NCBI GenBank assembly: GCA_013399855.1
Contig: VXAY01000169.1
Location: 171,952 to 235,951, forward strand
DNA: 64,000 bases
Reading direction: 5' to 3'
DNA from: Oxyruncus cristatus
Taxonomy: Eukaryota > Chordata > Aves > Passeriformes > Cotingidae
Shown: positions 61,006 through 64,000 of the stretch, one piece after another
Numbering within the stretch: the first letter of the stretch is position 1
How the letters are laid out: each line of letters starts with the position of its first letter
The notes under the pieces: model-generated
Told to the model about the DNA's origin: nothing
Databases searched by the model: none
Seen by the model: only the letters and a program-made list of their open reading frames with translations
Program-made: the position numbers and the translations under genes

Positions 61006-61529
61006 AAAGGTACCACCTTCACAGTCTCATAAGGCACTTTTTGGGTTCTCTGGGGTCTGCTTTGCATGGCCTTAAGGGAAAATCTGAGATCTGGAACTTC
61101 TGCTGATATCAGCCAAGTCCAGCCGTAAGAGTTTTCCTGAATTTTCTGGTTCTTTTATTTTTTTAGCGTCCTTAGGTAGGATTTGTTACATCCTGGGGAC
61201 AGAGAAGAGCTCAGGTCAGACTTGATTCTATCTTGGCAGAGAAAGCCAGGGATTTAAAAAGAGTTCCTAGTGGAGGTGTGAGTGTGTGTGCCATTACCAG
61301 CTGTCCCAGGGCACAGACACGTTCCCTTGGAGCCGGTGCTCAGGGAAGGGACGGCCAGCGGCTAAAAACCATCCGAAGTTTCTGCAAGGAGAAATGATGG
61401 ATGAAAGCCAGGAGCGAGGCAGTAGTAATGATGTCCTACCTGGGATGTGCTGCCTGTGGAGCTCTGGGAGGTTCAGGAGGGCGAGTGAGCAGCGGGGACT
61501 TACGAGGATGTTGTGGGTAAATAGGTACA

Positions 61530-61566
61530 TTAGATACAGATATAGATACAGACATGCAGATAAATG
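61530..61566. repeat. Imperfect (GATA/GATACA)n tract
   Basis: Units of GATACAGATATAGATACAGA type. It is short and degenerate. Confidence 0.6.
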
Positions 61567-62037
61567 CATTGTAAATTGTCAGTACAAAAGCAGGCAGGGG
61601 CTCTCTGCAGTGCTGCACTAGCACTCTTGGACCCCTCCCAGGGTCAGTCTCCTTTCCAGGATGCCAAGGAGCCCTAGCCAAACTGTGCCCCAGGCTCCCT
61701 CTGTGTCCCGGGTGATGCCCAGGCTCCCAGCAGCTCCATGTCGGGGCTGTGGGCTCTGGGGTTCTGCTTGCACCAGTAACACGTCCCCTGGACTTCTGGC
61801 TTTGCTCTCGCTCTGTCTTTTCTCCTTCCTTTGCACTATTAAATCCAAAGTAATACATTGTGTACTGAACACTGCCCCGAAAAATGATCTGCTGCGCCGG
61901 GCCAGGTGCTGAGGCGGCGTTTCCTGCCTCCGGCACACGCATGGGAAGTCGCCAGCTACAGCCACCGCTCCAGCAACGCCCATTGCCGCCGCCTCGGGGC
62001 AGGAGCCGCGGACTAACCCTTGCCTCTCTCCCTGCAG

Positions 62038-62192
62038 CTGCCACCTGCGAGTTTTTGGACATCGTGGAGCTGTTGCTGCAGTCGGGAGCGGACCCCGGGC
62101 TGCGGGACCAGGAGGGCTGCCTGCCGGAGGAGGTGACAGACTCCAAAGCCATCACTTCGGCTCTGCAGCAGCACGGCACCGGCGAGCCCTGA
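62038..62192 (+). CDS. ACBD6: ACBD6 terminal coding exon: second ankyrin repeat and C-terminus
   Basis: The terminal coding exon starts after CCCTGCAG and ends at TGA (62190-62192). Two bases complete the Ala codon from the mini-exon, and 50 codons follow before the stop. It reads ATCEFLDIVELLLQSGADPG, then LRDQEGCLPEEVTDSKAITS, ending in QQHGTGEP. The IVELLLQSGADP segment is the second helix and loop of ankyrin repeat 2, and the DQ-GCLPEEVT part begins a third, degenerate repeat or cap. It is nearly identical to the human ACBD6 C-terminus as I recall it, which ends in a similar HTTGKA. The spliced window coding length is 154 residues, matching the human C-terminal portion of the 282-residue protein. 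The exon is CpG-rich compared with the others. Confidence 0.97.
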
Positions 62193-62645
62193 CCCCGCGG
62201 GGGGACAGAGATGCTCTGCAATAACACCCCTTGCCCCCCTCTCCCCGCTGCCCTCCCCAAACGCCTCGGGGGTTCGAGGGGACCTTTTAGAGCACAGGGT
62301 CTGGCCGGGCTCTCCAGCACGAGGGCCAAGCACATACCCTGGGCAGGATGGGATCAGAGTTCTGCATGCTCTGACATTTATCAGTATTTGAGGGGGGGAG
62401 GGAGGGGGGAGAGGGCCTGGAGAAGGCCCCAGGAATTATTTTAATGTATCAAACACAAGTACTGCATTGGGTGTCTCACTGGAGCAGCCTGGGCTGACTG
62501 GTCGGCTCCTCCGTGGGGAGGGCAGGGCTGCTGGGCCAGGTGTGGGATGCTCATCTCTTCCCTTCAGGTTGAACTTTGGGGTTTTTTTTCCCCCCCTGGG
62601 TCCAAACGAAATATTATAAATAAAAGCACAGTGTCGGGATGGAGT
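62193..62645 (+). other. ACBD6: ACBD6 3' untranslated region (short isoform)
   Basis: Sequence from the stop codon to the likely cleavage zone about 15-25 nt after AATAAA. It contains a G-rich stretch near 62390-62412 and a T/C run near 62582-62596. The 3' limit is inferred from the signal and the downstream T/G-rich element, not from transcript data. Confidence 0.75.
62619..62624 (+). terminator. ACBD6: Polyadenylation signal AATAAA of ACBD6
   Basis: A canonical AATAAA lies 427 nt after the stop codon, within TATAAATAAAAGCACAGTG. A GT- and T-rich downstream element (GGAGTGTTTGG followed by T-runs, 62641-62669) sits at the expected distance. Cleavage is likely near 62635-62645. A second AATAAA at 62885-62890 could serve a longer isoform. 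Confidence 0.85.
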
Positions 62646-64000
62646 GTTTGGTTTTTTGGGTTTTTTTTCAGGGAGTGACTTGATTCCTTGGAAGCAATAA
62701 GGGTGGGAGGTATCTCAGTGCTGCCATAGCTCTGCTCAAGCTCTTGTCCCGCGGAGAGAGGCCTGCAAAGACAGGAGGGTCATAGAGGTGTCTGTCTGTC
62801 CCTCTGTTTCTCACATAGCACACATCATTAACCAACCCTTCCACGCTGACAGGACTTTTACCACGTCACACAACCACTTTGTTGAATAAAATGGCTTTAA
62901 CCCCTCTCCTCCATAATCAGCTCCAGGTCCTCCTGCCATGTGCCAGTCCCTGGAGGGGCTCGTTCAGAGCTGAGGTTTGCTAAGAGCTGGGCACAGACAT
63001 AAACCTGCACCCACCTTGTCACCCCTGTGGGCCTCTCAGGCACTTCATGGTCTTCTCAGCTGGCCAGATATCCAGAAAGTGGGAAAAATGTTCCTCCTGG
63101 CAATGCCTGAGTGCTGGAGTGAGGTGGGATGGTTGTGGGGCTTCCTGCTTCCTCATCAGGATCCCAGCTGGGCTCTGGTGGTGTCACAGGAGCTGCCAGG
63201 GCTGGGTGTGTGCTCTGGGACAGCGGGGAGGGAGGCTGCTGCGCTGGGTGAGCGTGTGGCGAGAGGAGACCGTGCCTTCCCCGTGGGACGTTGCTGGGAG
63301 TTTGCTTTTCCCCAGACAAGATTTACAGCCTTGGGGGGAGTGTAGGAAATCTCCGTTGCTGTGACAGGAAGCCACGTGCCATCAAGTCCTTTCTGCAGCA
63401 CGTCCAGCCTCGGGAAAAGAAATGGGAACGTTCCCTTCGCTGAGGGCTGGCTGGGCAGGAGGCACGCGAGGGTTTTGGCCCCTCACGGTGTCTGTGGCTC
63501 CTGCCAGCACTGACAAAGCCGCTGCACTGGCTCCAGCACCGCCACTGCACCACAGGCTCCGTGGTGGGCAAAAATGGCTTGGAGAGTTATTTTCCATTAA
63601 CTCAATATTAAGCAAGGGCCTACCTACGATGGCTCCTGCTCCCCTTCCCCCTGCCCAGGGGACCCCAGGCTGTCAGTGCCCGGGGCTCATCACAGCCTGT
63701 AGCTTTGGGATCCGGGTAGCAAAGACCCAGCCCCAGCACAGGGGTCACACCGGCTCTGTGATGGTGGCATCGAGGCTGGGGACAAGCGAGGCCACCGCTG
63801 TGCGGTGCCATAATGCACAGCCAGCGCCTGGCTTGATGGACACTCCGGGTTGTAAAAAAAGCTCCTGTTAAAGGCTGGATGGAAAGCAGCAGCCGTGGTG
63901 CCGGTGCTTTCAGAGAGCACATTTGGGGCCTGAGCGCTCAGCCCTGGAGATGTTTATAGCACTTTAGGGCTGTTTGTGAGGTTGGAGCCTTTCCAAAAAA
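62646..64000. other. Flank downstream of ACBD6, no gene recognised
   Basis: The GC-rich flank holds overlapping ORFs on both strands with no family signature. An extra AATAAA occurs at 62885-62890. In human, LHX4 ends tail-to-tail very close to ACBD6, so its 3'UTR might begin near here on the minus strand. However, I found no minus-strand AATAAA or ATTAAA and no LHX4 C-terminal codons (a SWLDEMDH-type end) in this stretch. The last bases end in an A-run. Confidence 0.6.

Larger units (their letters stand above)
57982..62037 (+). other. ACBD6: ACBD6 last intron, 4.1 kb
   Basis: From donor GTAAGC at 57982 to CCCTGCAG at 62037, phase 1. It contains a very AT-rich homeodomain-motif block near 58.5-58.95 kb, CpG-rich segments near 59.93-60.32 kb and 61.88-62.04 kb, a poly-A run at 60419-60436, a block near 60.84-61.0 kb, and a GATA-type microsatellite near 61.53 kb. 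No exon is recognised. The ORF 59811-60410 is compositionally GC-rich and has no family signature. Confidence 0.85.

Noticed and set aside
61436..62335. 299-codon ORF on the minus strand
   Set aside because: It runs antisense through the ACBD6 terminal exon and its CpG-rich surroundings. The length is explained by few A/T-rich stop codons in GC-rich DNA.
62646..64000. LHX4 3' end on the minus strand
   Set aside because: There is no minus-strand polyadenylation signal and no codons for an LHX-type C-terminus. The neighbour remains an expectation from human synteny only.

Overview
The window is a piece of a vertebrate nuclear genome, most likely a bird. Five short coding exons with canonical splice sites are spread over about 57 kb of intron. 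The recognisable interspersed repeats are CR1 LINE 3' ends, the typical avian family, together with faint remnants of older core-SINE (MIR-like) elements. The bird assignment is an inference from the CR1 copies. There is no operon, CRISPR array, rRNA or tRNA that I can support.

The only gene I can support is ACBD6 (acyl-CoA binding domain containing 6) on the + strand. The window holds its 3' half, as exons at 5595-5677, 15298-15403, 21831-21920, 57951-57981 and 62038-62192. The spliced coding length is 465 nt, which is 154 codons plus TGA, and all junction phases agree. They encode the linker after the acyl-CoA-binding domain and the two C-terminal ankyrin repeats. The exons for the N-terminus and the acyl-CoA-binding domain were not found and should lie upstream of position 1. 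A 3'UTR with an AATAAA signal at 62619-62624 closes the gene.

Layout: 1-5594 upstream intron (one CR1, a CpG-containing segment near 1.9-2.3 kb); 5678-15297 intron (an AT-rich TAAT-dense block near 8.6-9.0 kb and a CpG cluster at 11.0-11.3 kb followed by a strong splice donor); 15404-21830 intron (small CR1 remnant, TAAT-rich blocks); 21921-57950, a 36 kb intron (three CR1 copies, two clear MIR-like remnants, a perfect triple 22-bp tandem repeat, several microsatellites, a 24-base N gap, and many unique homeodomain-motif-rich blocks); 57982-62037 intron; and 62193 onward, the 3'UTR and flanking DNA.

In human the gene LHX4 lies tail-to-tail with ACBD6. Many of the unique TAAT-rich intronic blocks look like conserved non-coding elements, and some could be long-range enhancers of LHX4. 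That is inference only, because I could not run an alignment. I did not find a convincing new protein system in this window. The points most worth checking are the candidate regulatory blocks, the intronic CpG cluster with its orphan donor, and the ancient SINE remnants.
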